64,000 bases of DNA from Rhizobium sp. CF122 (lineage in GTDB: Bacteria; Pseudomonadota; Alphaproteobacteria; Rhizobiales; Rhizobiaceae). The notes beneath the pieces were generated by a model. That model was not told the origin of the DNA, ran no database searches, and worked only from the letters and a program-made list of their open reading frames with translations. Of the stretch, positions 16,482 through 24,643 are shown piece by piece. The first letter of the stretch is position 1, and every line of letters starts with the position of its first letter. The position numbers and the translations under genes were made by a program. The DNA is taken from the NCBI RefSeq assembly GCF_000282035.1, contig NZ_AKKA01000121.1:1-64000 (forward strand), given 5' to 3'.

Positions 16482-17558
16482 TCAGGGAAAAGCCGGCAAT
16501 TTTGCGGTCAATGTGGTGACGTGCCCCATCTTGCGGCCGGGACGCGATTCCGTCTTGCCGTAGAGGTGAACCAGCGTGTCCGTCCGCCGCAGCCAGTCCG
16601 GGAGCGCCAGAATATCGTCGCCGATCAGGTTCTGCATCACGCAGTCCGAGTGGCGGTCGGTATTGCCGAGGGGCAGGCCGACAACCGCGCGAATATGCTG
16701 CTCGAATTGCGAGATGACGCAGGCGGCTTCCGTCCAGTGACCGGAGTTGTGGACACGGGGCGCCATTTCATTGGCGATCGGGCTGCCGTCGGCGAGTACG
16801 AAGAATTCGATGCCGATGACACCGACATAGCCGAGCGCCGCCAGAATCTTCTCAGCGGCTTCGCGAGCGGAAGCTGCAGTTTCCGCCGAGATGGACGCGG
16901 GCACCGTCGAGGTATGCAGGATGCCATCGCGGTGAACATTTTCGGCAGGGTCGTAGCAGACAACGGTGCCGTCGGTTGCGCGCGCCGCGATGATCGAGAT
17001 CTCGCGTTCGAAGTAGACGAAGCTCTCGAGAATGAGCGGTACGCCGCCGAGCGCTGCAAAAGCGCCGTCCGGCGTATCGGCTGCGGAGCGAAACACTTTC
17101 TGTCCCTTGCCGTCATAGCCAAGACGGCGGGTCTTGAGGACGCCCTGGCCGCCGAAGTCCGCCAGAGCAGCCTCGAGATTGGCCTGACTGTCGACGGCGT
17201 GAAATCTTGCGGTGAGGATGCCGCAATCATTAATGAAGCGCTTCTCGACGAGTCGGTCCTGCGCGGCTTCCAATGCTTTCGGGGGCGGGTAGACTGGGAC
17301 ATTGTTCGCCAGCGTCTCGGCAGCCGAAACGGGGACGTTCTCGAACTCGTAGGTGACGACGTCGCAAGCCTTCGCCAGTTCTGCGAGCGCCGCAGGGTCG
17401 TCATAGGCCGCTGTGATCTGTTCGTTGGCAACCTGTGCGGCCGGACAGCCGGCCTGCGGTTCCAGGACGACGGTGCGGAAGTTCAGTCGTGCTGCGGCCA
17501 TGGCAAGCATGCGACCGAGCTGACCGCCGCCGATGATGCCAATCGTTCTTACGGTCAT
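16482..17558 (-). CDS. purK: N5-carboxyaminoimidazole ribonucleotide synthase
   Basis: A 358-residue ATP-grasp enzyme of purine synthesis that joins aminoimidazole ribonucleotide with bicarbonate using ATP. The start MTVRTIGIIGGGQLGRMLAM has the expected nucleotide-fold loop; LKTRRLGYDGKGQKVF and FVYFEREISIIAAR are ATP-grasp elements, and APRVHNSGHWTEAACVISQF is the PurK signature. Its ATG overlaps the purE stop by four bases, giving the standard purE-purK operon. Length is normal. Confidence 0.95.
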   Translation of the reverse strand: MTVRTIGIIGGGQLGRMLAMAAARLNFRTVVLEPQAGCPAAQVANEQITAAYDDPAALAELAKACDVVTYEFENVPVSAAETLANNVPVYPPPKALEAAQDRLVEKRFINDCGILTARFHAVDSQANLEAALADFGGQGVLKTRRLGYDGKGQKVFRSAADTPDGAFAALGGVPLILESFVYFEREISIIAARATDGTVVCYDPAENVHRDGILHTSTVPASISAETAASAREAAEKILAALGYVGVIGIEFFVLADGSPIANEMAPRVHNSGHWTEAACVISQFEQHIRAVVGLPLGNTDRHSDCVMQNLIGDDILALPDWLRRTDTLVHLYGKTESRPGRKMGHVTTLTAKLPAFP

Positions 17559-18049
17559 AGGTCGTCCATCGGATATTCGGCAACGGCCGCGCTCTGGCGC
17601 TCGCGCCAGTCGTCGAGCCGCTCGGCAATGTCCTCGTCCGACAATGCCAGAACTGCAGCGGCCAGAAGGGCGGCGTTGATTGCGCCGGCCTTGCCGATGG
17701 CAAGTGTCCCGACCGGGATGCCGCCCGGCATCTGAACGATGGAAAGAAGACTGTCCTGACCGGACAGCGCCTTGGATTGAACCGGGACGCCGAAAACGGG
17801 AAGCGGTGTCATGGCCGCGGCCATGCCGGGCAGGTGGGCCGCGCCGCCGGCGCCGGCAATGATCACCTTGAAACCTTCGTCGCGTGCAGTCTTGGCGAAG
17901 TTCACCAGGCGATCCGGCGTGCGATGGGCTGATATGATGCGCGCGTCATAGGGAATTTCGAGAGCCTCCAGCGTATCGGCGGCGTTTTTCATGGTCTCCC
18001 AATCGGACTGGCTTCCCATGATGATGGCAACGGGTGGTCTGTCTGTCAT
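17555..18049 (-). CDS. purE: N5-carboxyaminoimidazole ribonucleotide mutase
   Basis: A 164-residue class I PurE that moves the carboxyl group of N5-CAIR to give CAIR. Characteristic segments are VAIIMGSQSDWETMKNA, RIISAHRTPDRLV with the catalytic His, and AGAGGAAHLPGM. ATG 18049 is used because the conserved N-terminus begins there; the longer ORF upstream has no family support. First gene of purE-purK, and only 16 bases after the DUF465 gene stop, so all three are probably one transcript. Confidence 0.95.
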   Translation of the reverse strand: MTDRPPVAIIMGSQSDWETMKNAADTLEALEIPYDARIISAHRTPDRLVNFAKTARDEGFKVIIAGAGGAAHLPGMAAAMTPLPVFGVPVQSKALSGQDSLLSIVQMPGGIPVGTLAIGKAGAINAALLAAAVLALSDEDIAERLDDWRERQSAAVAEYPMDDL

Positions 18050-18065
18050 CGTCACGGAATTCCCT

Positions 18066-18269
18066 TCAGGCGATGATGTCAGGGATGATCTGGTCCTCAA
18101 GCTTCGTCAGCTTGTCCTTGATGACCAGTTTCTTCTTCTTCATGCGCTGGATGCGCAATGCGTCGCATCCGGTGGCAATCATGGCGTTGATGGCCGCATC
18201 GTAGTCCTCGTGCTCCTGGCGCAGTCTTGCGACCATGAGCCTGATTTCCGCCTGTTCCTGATCGGCCAT
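18066..18269 (-). CDS. DUF465/YdcH family protein
   Basis: A 67-residue helical protein (MADQEQAEIRLMVARLRQEH, then RIQRMKKKKLVIKDKLTKLE) of the DUF465/YdcH family, in which the KK-K-LxxKDxLxxLE segment is typical. Function unknown. The second ATG, at 18269, is preferred because GGGGA lies six bases before it. It is immediately upstream of purE and divergent from a second DUF465 gene at 18499. Confidence 0.88.
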   Translation of the reverse strand: MADQEQAEIRLMVARLRQEHEDYDAAINAMIATGCDALRIQRMKKKKLVIKDKLTKLEDQIIPDIIA

Positions 18270-18498
18270 ATGCATTCCCCATAACCGTCTTCGGACATCG
18301 TCCGTTCTGCCGATGATTTCCGCAAGCTCCTATCACCAAATCGAGGTAACGGCTAGCGGCTGTTCGTCATGATTTTGCCACGTGTTCTCCTTGTTTTCAC
18401 CTTCGACAAGGCTTCAAAAATGTGTCACAGTCGAAAGGTTGACGCCTTGGATCTCCGGCGGTGTTGGCCGGGGAGAGGTAAGAGGAAGGAAGGGTCAA

Positions 18499-18672
18499 AT
18501 GACTGTTCAAGCTCATCTTGAGTCACTCCAGAAAAAGCATGTTGCTCTCGAGGAGGAGTTGCATTCGCTTATGATATCCCCCTCCCGAAACGATAATGAA
18601 GTAGCTGAGTGCAAACGCAGAAAATTGCGGATCAAGGACGAGATTGAGCGCCTTAAATCATCCTTCCATTGA
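18499..18672 (+). CDS. DUF465/YdcH family protein, second copy
   Basis: A 57-residue protein (MTVQAHLESLQKKHVALEEE, then CKRRKLRIKDEIERLKSSFH). The spacing of charged residues and the RRKLRIKDEIERL block match DUF465, making it a diverged paralogue of the gene at 18066. A strong ribosome site (GGAAGGAAGGG) precedes the ATG. Function unknown. Confidence 0.85.
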   Translation: MTVQAHLESLQKKHVALEEELHSLMISPSRNDNEVAECKRRKLRIKDEIERLKSSFH

Positions 18673-18771
18673 GTAGGATGCAATAAATCATCGAGCGCGG
18701 CCCTAGGCGAGGAGGGCGAAACTCCAATTTCATCAAAAGCTTAGAGTAGTTCGTGTTCGACAGGCGATTAT

Positions 18772-18812
18772 GACGCCGGTTCCGACGGAAAGTCGCGAGC
18801 CGGCGTCTTTCA
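18772..18812 (+). terminator. Terminator after the second DUF465 gene
   Basis: Arms GACGCCGG (18772-18779) and CCGGCGTC (18800-18807) with further pairing possible in the loop, then TTTCATT. It sits about 100 bases after the DUF465 stop and faces the convergent ArsR-type gene. Confidence 0.65.
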
Positions 18813-18826
18813 TTTGAGCGGTCGGG

Positions 18827-19087
18827 CTAAGCCCAGAACTGGTCGAGCCAGAGATTGAGCCTGTCGAAGCCGCGATTGTTGACCGCGTAGATGCGTCGCG
18901 TGCCCTCTGCGGTGACCGAAACCAGATTGCAATCCAGCAGCGCCTTGAGGTGCTGGGAGACGGCTGGGCGGCTGATGGGGAGCCCTTCGGCCAGCTCGTT
19001 CACGGTCTTTGGCGCACGTCGAAGTTCTTCCAGCAGGAAGCGCCGGTGGGGATCGGCTATCGCAGTGAAGGGATCCGTGTTCGACAT
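18827..19087 (-). CDS. ArsR-family transcriptional regulator
   Basis: An 86-residue winged helix-turn-helix protein: FTAIADPHRRFLLEELRRAP, then the recognition region GLPISRPAVSQHLKALLDCN and the wing SVTAEGTRRIYAVN. This is the compact ArsR-like form (SdpR type) without the classical metal-binding cysteine box CVC, so it need not sense metals. It sits 68 bases downstream of a TauE-type permease gene on the same strand and may regulate it. Confidence 0.88.
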   Translation of the reverse strand: MSNTDPFTAIADPHRRFLLEELRRAPKTVNELAEGLPISRPAVSQHLKALLDCNLVSVTAEGTRRIYAVNNRGFDRLNLWLDQFWA

Positions 19088-19155
19088 GGCGAAAAGCTAC
19101 GTCAAACGGCGCAATCGGGCAAGGAAATTGTGCGGCGCAACGAAACCCAAAATTG

Positions 19156-19920
19156 TCAGAATCCCAAGCCTTCCTTGGCTATCAACACGGCGGCAATCAG
19201 GGCCATGGCATACATGAAAGGATAGAAGATGGCGGGCTTCATGCGACGTACGCACCAGGCACCGGCGATCGTCGCAAGCGGTGCAAACGGCAGAAGCGTG
19301 GCCGAGGTGGCAAGGTTCTGTGTGTCGAGCTGGCCGAGCGCGAAGTAGGGGACGAGCTTGACGGCGTTGAGGATTGCGAAGAAGCGGACGCTGGTGCCGG
19401 TATATTCGCGCGGTTGCATCTGCAGCGGCAGGGCGTAGATTTGGAAGGGTGCCCCGCCTGCGTGCGCGACGAAACTGCCATAGCCGGACAGGCTTCCCCA
19501 GATTGTCGCAAGCAGCGGCCGTTGCTCGTGGGGAGGCGTGTGCTTTCCGGCACCGGGGCCGTAGTTGTTCCAGAAATAGCGAAGGCAAAAGAGGACGGTG
19601 ACGACGCCGATGACGACGCGAAGCACGTTGCCGGGAACGAGCGCCGACGTCGCCCAGCCGAGCGCGATGCCGAACAATGCTCCCGGCAGCATTATCTTCA
19701 GGGTTGTCCAGTCGCCGTGCTTGCGCCAGATCACCAGCGAGATCATGTCCATGAAGATGAGGATCGGCAGCAGGATCGCTGCCGCCTGGACGGGTGAGAC
19801 GACGAGAGCGAGAAAGGGCAGCCCGATCAGCGACAGCGCGTCGCCCATTCCGCCTTTCGCAAGTCCGACCAAGATGACAGCGGGAACAGCGGCGTAGTAA
19901 AATGACAGTTCCATCGGCAT
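19156..19920 (-). CDS. TauE/SafE-family membrane permease
   Basis: A 254-residue polytopic membrane protein with about seven to eight hydrophobic segments. The N-terminal LVGLAKGGMGDALSLIGLPF and the internal SGYGSFVAHAGGAPFQIYAL correspond to the two repeat motifs of TauE/SafE (DUF81) permeases, which export sulfite, sulfoacetate or related organic anions. The substrate is not evident. Start ATG 19920 (MPMELSFYY) or 19914. The next gene on the same strand is an ArsR-type regulator. Confidence 0.88.
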   Translation of the reverse strand: MPMELSFYYAAVPAVILVGLAKGGMGDALSLIGLPFLALVVSPVQAAAILLPILIFMDMISLVIWRKHGDWTTLKIMLPGALFGIALGWATSALVPGNVLRVVIGVVTVLFCLRYFWNNYGPGAGKHTPPHEQRPLLATIWGSLSGYGSFVAHAGGAPFQIYALPLQMQPREYTGTSVRFFAILNAVKLVPYFALGQLDTQNLATSATLLPFAPLATIAGAWCVRRMKPAIFYPFMYAMALIAAVLIAKEGLGF

Positions 19921-19967
19921 GCTTTTGAAAATCCTCCCCTTGCCAGCCCCGTCTAACGGAACTACTC

Positions 19968-19982
19968 ACACAAGACGAGTGC
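19968..19982 (+). repeat. 15-base repeat, copy 1
   Basis: ACACAAGACGAGTGC occurs here, 46 bases before the ThiE-like gene, and again exactly at 23686-23700 upstream of the chemotaxis scar. Both copies have the same orientation and lie in intergenic DNA. Confidence 0.5.
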
Positions 19983-20028
19983 AGAAGGGCCGCGAAACGG
20001 CCTGTTCCGCTTTAAATGGAAAGAGTTG

Positions 20029-20682
20029 ATGACCGAACCGGAAAACCGCTGCCGCCTAGTTCTGATCGTCCCCGATATCGCTGGTGCCGATGAGCAGGCA
20101 AAGATTGTCGGGGATGCGTTAAAGGGCGGTGACGTCGCCTCGGTGATTGTGCCGCAATACGGTCTCAACGATGGCGAATTCCAAAAGCACGCCGAGAAGC
20201 TGGTTCCAATTATTCAGGATGCGGGCGCAGCCGCCCTGCTTGCAGGCGACAGCCGCGTCGTCGGGCGGACCAAAGCGGATGGCCTGCATCTGACCGGACC
20301 GGCCAGCGAAATCTCCGAGGCGATCGACAAGTATGCCGACAAGCTGATCGTCGGCGGCGGCAATGCCGCCGACCGGCACCATGCGCTGGAGATCGGCGAG
20401 GAGCGGCCGGACTATATCTTCTTCGGCAAGCTCGACGGCGACATCAAGCCGGAAGCGCACCCCAAGAACCTGGCACTCGGTGAGTGGTGGGCCTCGATGA
20501 TTGAGATTCCCTGCATTGTGATGGGCGGCACGGATCCGGCTTCCGCATTGGCGGTGGCAGAGACCGGTGCGGAGTTCGTGGCGCTGCGGCTCGCAGTTTT
20601 CGAGGACGCTGGTCGTGCGCCCTCCGTCGTCGCCGAGGTCAATGCGCTCTTGGACGAAAAAGCGCCACGGTTTGAGGATTGA
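20029..20682 (+). CDS. Thiamine-phosphate synthase-like protein (ThiE/TenI)
   Basis: A 217-residue TIM-barrel protein resembling thiamine-phosphate synthase. CRLVLIVPDIAGADEQAKIV is the first strand, KADGLHLTGPASEISEA corresponds to the ThiE region ADGVHLGQ, and PDYIFFGKLDG plus CIVMGGTDPASALAVAETGA to the later phosphate-binding strands. Several ThiE consensus residues differ, so it may not make thiamine phosphate. No thi genes or TPP riboswitch are nearby. ATG 20029 is used; the next gene, a SEL1-repeat protein, begins ten bases after its stop. Confidence 0.78.
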   Translation: MTEPENRCRLVLIVPDIAGADEQAKIVGDALKGGDVASVIVPQYGLNDGEFQKHAEKLVPIIQDAGAAALLAGDSRVVGRTKADGLHLTGPASEISEAIDKYADKLIVGGGNAADRHHALEIGEERPDYIFFGKLDGDIKPEAHPKNLALGEWWASMIEIPCIVMGGTDPASALAVAETGAEFVALRLAVFEDAGRAPSVVAEVNALLDEKAPRFED

Positions 20683-20692
20683 TATCGCGCTC

Positions 20693-21775
20693 ATGCCGAT
20701 CCTGTCCCGCTATTTGCGCCTTTCCGCTGCCTTGGCCGCCGTCATTCTGGCGGGGCTGACGCATGGCGTTTCGGCCCAGACGGTTGACAACATCGTGACC
20801 CGGCCGCTCGCGACCGCTCCCGAGTCGCTGAAAACTGGGCGGCCGCAGACAGACGGCACCGGACCGTCGACGGGCGTCGGGGTTTTCGACCGCATGGGTG
20901 CGAAGCTGCCCGACCTACCCCCGGAAAAAGACTACAAGGGGCCGGTCGACGACGCCTACGGCGCCTATCAGCGTGGCTATTATCTGACCGCGATGGAAAG
21001 GGCTCTGCCGCGGGCGCAGCTCGGTGATCCGGCCGCGCAGACGCTTATGGGTGAACTTCTAGCGGATGGGCTGGGCGTCAAGCGCGACATGAAGAACGCG
21101 GCCTTCTGGTACAGCAAGGGAGCGGAGGGCGGCGACGCCGCTGCGATGTTCAAATATTCGCTGATGCTGATCGAGGGCCGGTTCGTCAAGCGCGACAAGG
21201 CGAAGGCCGACGAATATATGCACGAGGCGGCTGACGCCGGAAATGCCTCGGCGCAGTTCAATTGGGGCCAGATCCTGACAGCTGACAATCCGGGCGACAA
21301 GGGATTGAAGCTCGCCTTGCCTTACTATGAGAAGGCTGCCGAACAGGGCATCGCGGACGCGCAATATGCAGTGGCGGAGATTTACTCCTCGTTGCCTGAT
21401 CTGCCGGAGGAAAAGAAGCAGCTGGCGCGCGAATGGATGGCGCGCGCAGCGCATGCCGGCTACGACACGGCCCAGGTCGATCTTGGTACCTGGTTGGTCA
21501 ACGGTCAGAATGGACCGCGCGATTTCGTCAAGGGTTTCCAGTGGTTGCGGCTTGCCGCCAATCGCGGAAACGTGGTTGCGCAAAACAAGCTGGCGCATCT
21601 CTACATCAATGCACTTGGAACCAAGCCAGATCCTGTCGAAGCCGCAAAATGGTATGTCCTGTCGCGTCGGGCCGGCCTGCCTGACCCGGCCCTCGAAGAC
21701 TTCTACCTCGGCATCGAGGAAGATCAGCAGAAGGCGGCGATCGAGGCCGCCAACAAGTTCCGCCGGATCCAGTGA
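20693..21775 (+). CDS. Exported SEL1-repeat protein
   Basis: A 360-residue protein with a signal peptide (about residues 1-26, ending GVSAQ) and a run of SEL1-like repeats from about residue 95 to the end, for example GDPAAQTLMGELLADGLGVK, GGDAAAMFKYSLMLIEGRFV and GNVVAQNKLAHLYINALGTK. SEL1 proteins are periplasmic or secreted scaffolds, in rhizobia linked to exopolysaccharide and signalling (ExoR-like). No catalytic domain is visible. Ten bases after the ThiE-like gene, so probably co-transcribed; it converges on the chemoreceptor-like gene with a one-base gap. Confidence 0.88.
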   Translation: MPILSRYLRLSAALAAVILAGLTHGVSAQTVDNIVTRPLATAPESLKTGRPQTDGTGPSTGVGVFDRMGAKLPDLPPEKDYKGPVDDAYGAYQRGYYLTAMERALPRAQLGDPAAQTLMGELLADGLGVKRDMKNAAFWYSKGAEGGDAAAMFKYSLMLIEGRFVKRDKAKADEYMHEAADAGNASAQFNWGQILTADNPGDKGLKLALPYYEKAAEQGIADAQYAVAEIYSSLPDLPEEKKQLAREWMARAAHAGYDTAQVDLGTWLVNGQNGPRDFVKGFQWLRLAANRGNVVAQNKLAHLYINALGTKPDPVEAAKWYVLSRRAGLPDPALEDFYLGIEEDQQKAAIEAANKFRRIQ

Positions 21776-21776
21776 T

Positions 21777-23507
21777 TTAGAAGAGCGCGTCGGCGAAGCG
21801 GTCTTCGTCGTCCTCGACTTTCGTCTCGACAACCGTCGCAGCCGTTTCTTCCATGGCGGGAATGATGTCGCGGTGGACGTTGCGCTCCTGCACCATCGTA
21901 TAGAGCTTGAAGATCTTCCGATCGAGCGGTGCCACCACGTCGGCAATGTCCGAAATGTCAGCGATTTCGGCGCCGGCGGCATCCTCAAGCACCTCGGCGC
22001 AGCGCGCCAGCACATCGCCGAGATCACGCTCGAAATCCAGCTTGCCGATCAACAAGCTGATCTTGTTCGCCACTTCGCGGCCGTGCTCGGAGAGAACCTT
22101 GAGCTCGTCTTCCATCGTGTCGGCGGCAGCACGGATGTTGCCAACGGCTGATGTCAGGTTGTCGCCGAGACCGACGGCGTTGTCTATACCGGCGGGCGCA
22201 ATCCGGCCGGCTGCCGCTTCCAGTGTCGGCAGTCCGTTGACGATCCCGTCGGCGGATTCGTCGAGTTTGGCCGCAAAGATGCGCAGCTCCGCCGTGACAA
22301 CGTTGATTGATTTTCCTTCTTCGCCCAAACGGCTGCAGCGCAGGTTTGTATTCAACGCCATGTAGTGGATGTCGGTCTTGACCACACGGATGTTGCCGAT
22401 GGATTCTAGGAGTTTGGCGGCGGTGCCGAGCGTCGATTGGCTTACCTGATCGGCCTGCTGGGCCGCTTGGTCCACCTGCTTGACGATCTCGTGCGCGGCG
22501 GAAACGCTCGACTCTAGCGCGCGCATGAAATTCCCCTGACCGCCGCAGCTCATCTGGTCGCGCAGGCGCAGGATCTCCTGCGTATCCTGACCAAAGCTCG
22601 CGATCGTCTTGACGACATTCTGTGAGTCGCGATGAAAATCCTTGCACATATCGTTCATCTGCGCGGCCGTCAGATGATGAACGACATTCTCCAGGCGCCG
22701 GCGTGCATCCGCACCAAGCTTGCGTCCGTCTTCTCCATCGAGGAACTCGTCGAGGAGTGCAAAAGTGCCCTGGACATGCTCGATCCGTTGGCGGGTGATG
22801 TCTCCAACCTGCAGCGCAGACAGCGTGGAGGCCACTTTGCTCTGAATACCACGGGCAATTGCCGAGACATCGCGGGCGATAGCCGCGAGGTTTTTTCGGT
22901 GTTCGGCAATCTTCCGGGCGTCGTCCTGCAACGCTCGTGCAACGTCGGGCACTGTCTCGGAATAGCTGCGCGCGGTCGCTGCGCCAAAGCTCAGCGCGAC
23001 TTTGACTTCCTTCTCGAGGCTGTCGAGATGGGCGGCAAAACCGTTGACTTCAGCCGTTCCGGAGTAGATGCGCTCGAGGATTTCCTGTGCGAAGCCGGCG
23101 AATTCGGGAAGACCGGCGCCGGTGATCTTGGCAGTCACTGCAAAGGTGCGCAGATAGCGCATCGTCTCCTGCATATCAGCGACATGTTTGCGCAACGAAT
23201 TGCCCGTGTCGGCAAGCGAGGAGAGGGCATTCTGGCGCGCCTTTTCGGCGATCGGCAGTCCGGTAAGGCTCTTGACCGTCGAGCGCAAATCCGCGCCCGT
23301 ATCGCTCGACTCGTTGGCGTCCAGCGCCTTCGTGACATTGTCGAGTGAGCTCAACAAACGGTTGAGACCATCCATGACCGAAAGCAACACCGTACCGCCT
23401 TCGAGGAAATGCTCCTCGACCTGGCTGCGGGCCGCTTCGAGCGTCTCGCTGATGCCCGATCCTGAAGCCTGAAATGCCTGAAGTGCCGATGTCGCCCCGT
23501 TCGTCAC
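21777..23507 (-). CDS. Soluble chemoreceptor-like coiled-coil protein
   Basis: A 576-residue, almost wholly helical protein without transmembrane segments. Around residues 380-412 it carries IHYMALNTNLRCSRLGEEGK and SINVVTAELRIFA, aligned by eye with the chemoreceptor hairpin tip (compare the intact receptor at 57806: FQTNLLALNAGVEAARAGE). The hallmark tip residues that contact CheA and CheW are largely changed. It may be a diverged receptor or a protein re-used for another process. I chose GTG 23507 because AAGGA lies six bases upstream; the ATG at 23549 is an alternative. It is adjacent to the remnant of a che operon, on the opposite strand. Confidence 0.65.
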   Translation of the reverse strand: MTNGATSALQAFQASGSGISETLEAARSQVEEHFLEGGTVLLSVMDGLNRLLSSLDNVTKALDANESSDTGADLRSTVKSLTGLPIAEKARQNALSSLADTGNSLRKHVADMQETMRYLRTFAVTAKITGAGLPEFAGFAQEILERIYSGTAEVNGFAAHLDSLEKEVKVALSFGAATARSYSETVPDVARALQDDARKIAEHRKNLAAIARDVSAIARGIQSKVASTLSALQVGDITRQRIEHVQGTFALLDEFLDGEDGRKLGADARRRLENVVHHLTAAQMNDMCKDFHRDSQNVVKTIASFGQDTQEILRLRDQMSCGGQGNFMRALESSVSAAHEIVKQVDQAAQQADQVSQSTLGTAAKLLESIGNIRVVKTDIHYMALNTNLRCSRLGEEGKSINVVTAELRIFAAKLDESADGIVNGLPTLEAAAGRIAPAGIDNAVGLGDNLTSAVGNIRAAADTMEDELKVLSEHGREVANKISLLIGKLDFERDLGDVLARCAEVLEDAAGAEIADISDIADVVAPLDRKIFKLYTMVQERNVHRDIIPAMEETAATVVETKVEDDEDRFADALF

Positions 23508-23890
23508 GTTATTTCCTTTACTTATAACACTGGCAAATTTTGACTCCATTTTTAGGGGCCGGAGGGAAACAGCCGGTAAACGCCGGAGACTCGTCAATGT
23601 TGTGCTTAACAGCGTGTGAAAAATATGACGTCACGACCGACGCGATAGTCAAGACTTTCATATTTCACATGTAAAACAAATAGTTACACAAGACGAGTGC
23701 GCCTCATTATAGTTTATCTCAGGTAATAATTCAGGGAGTCTGGACACGCCTTAATTGCATGTTCCGGTAACCAAACTTTACCCGCTGTTAAGCCTGTCAT
23801 GAGAGTCCTTTTGGGGCTTGTAAGTATTTCTTCATCCAATGAGGCTGAGTTGAGTACGTTTAGTCAGTATAACTAGCCAGTATCACTTAA
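23508..23890. other. AT-rich spacer upstream of the chemotaxis remnant
   Basis: About 380 bases, clearly richer in A and T than the surroundings, without a convincing gene. It holds the second copy of a 15-base repeat (23686-23700) and a short ORF (23799-23879, 26 codons, MRVLLGLVSISSSNEAELST) with no recognisable domain. It probably contains the promoter of the minus-strand chemoreceptor-like gene and debris from the lost front of the che operon. Confidence 0.5.
23686..23700 (+). repeat. 15-base repeat, copy 2
   Basis: ACACAAGACGAGTGC, identical to 19968-19982 and in the same orientation. Confidence 0.5.
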
Positions 23891-24178
23891 TTATACGTTG
23901 CTATCAGAAATATATCCAACATTTTTTCAAAAATTACTGCGAGTATCTATAGTAATAATTCAGTTGTCATCGATATTCCAGAGCATGCCGAAGCGGATCT
24001 GAGTTTCATCCAGCTCATCGAGTCCGCTCGTCGGCACGCAAAGGCGCAGAACAAGTCGATCACACTTTCCTCGCTCGCCAAGGGGCGCGTTCTGAAGGTG
24101 CTTGAGCGCGCAGGGTTCCTCGACGCTTTCAACCCTGACGACGCTAAATTCTGGTTGCATAAAGAGGTGACGCCATGA
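23891..24178 (+). pseudogene. cheS: CheS-like STAS-domain protein, start lost
   Basis: The frame ending at 24178 reads AIRNISNIFSKITASIYSNN, SVVIDIPEHAEADLSFIQLI, ESARRHAKAQNKSITLSSLA, then GRVLKVLERAGFLDAFN. This is a STAS domain of about 95 codons, the size and position of the Sinorhizobium CheS protein that helps CheA drain phosphate from CheY1. An in-frame stop lies at 23888-23890 and no ATG, GTG or TTG follows it in the N-terminal part, so normal translation cannot start. Its stop overlaps the cheY fragment start (ATGA), as in an intact che operon. Confidence 0.7.
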
Positions 24179-24302
24179 GCGCAAACATTCTGACTGTAGA
24201 CGATTCCGCAAGCATCCGCCTGACCACGAAAGTCACGCTGACCAACGCCGGCTACACGGTGACCGAGGCCGTCAATGGGGCCGAAGGGTTGGCGACCGCG
24301 AA
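24175..24302 (+). pseudogene. cheY: cheY fragment (N-terminal 43 codons)
   Basis: MSANILTVDDSASIRLTTKV followed by TLTNAGYTVTEAVNGAEGLA is the N-terminal third of a CheY response regulator, including the acidic pair DD but not the phosphorylated Asp or the C-terminal Lys. The frame then runs directly into cheB sequence out of frame and ends at 24450. The start and operon overlap with cheS are preserved, so this is a deletion fusion rather than a mis-called gene. Confidence 0.85.
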
Positions 24303-24643
24303 GTCGACGCATTTCTTGAGCGGCAAGGCGCGCGTTACCACGTCTCCGTCAAGCAGGGTCCGCTGGTGTCCCGCCATCGCCCGTCCGTCGACGTGTTGTT
24401 CCGCTCGGCTGCGCGCAGCGCCGGCTCGAACGCGATGGGCATCATCCTGACAGGCATGGGCGATGACGGCGCAAAGGGCATGCTGGAGATGCATCAGGCC
24501 GGCGCCTATACGGTGGCACAAGACGAGGCGACATCGGTCGTCTTCGGGATGCCAAGGAAGCGATCGCCAAGGGCGGCGTCGATCGCATTCTGCCGCTCGA
24601 CCAGATTGCGCGTGAGGTGCTGATGGCGCAGCAGAAATTCTAG
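24303..24643 (+). pseudogene. cheB: cheB fragment (C-terminal third of the methylesterase)
   Basis: In the frame from 24303 the sequence reads DAFLERQGARYHVSVKQGPL, then RPSVDVLFRSAARSAGSNAM, GIILTGMGDDGAKGMLEMHQ and AGAYTVAQDEATSVVFGM. One base is missing near 24552; after it the frame resumes as KEAIAKGGVDRILPLDQIAR and ends at TAG 24641-24643. This is the end of CheB, with the active-site Asp in GMGDDG but without the receiver domain or the catalytic Ser and His. Joined to cheY, it marks a deletion of cheA, cheW, cheR and most of cheB. Confidence 0.88.

Noticed and set aside
20029..20682. Calling the ThiE-like gene a true thiE under a TPP riboswitch
   Set aside because: No THI-box-like sequence is visible upstream, no thi genes are adjacent, and several ThiE consensus residues differ.
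23799..23879. 26-codon ORF in the AT-rich spacer as a surviving N-terminus of a receptor (icpA)
   Set aside because: No recognisable similarity and no good ribosome site; kept only as part of the spacer description.
24175..24450. A 91-residue ORF that could be called a response regulator
   Set aside because: Only the first 43 residues are CheY; the rest is cheB sequence read in the wrong frame, so it is a fusion pseudogene.
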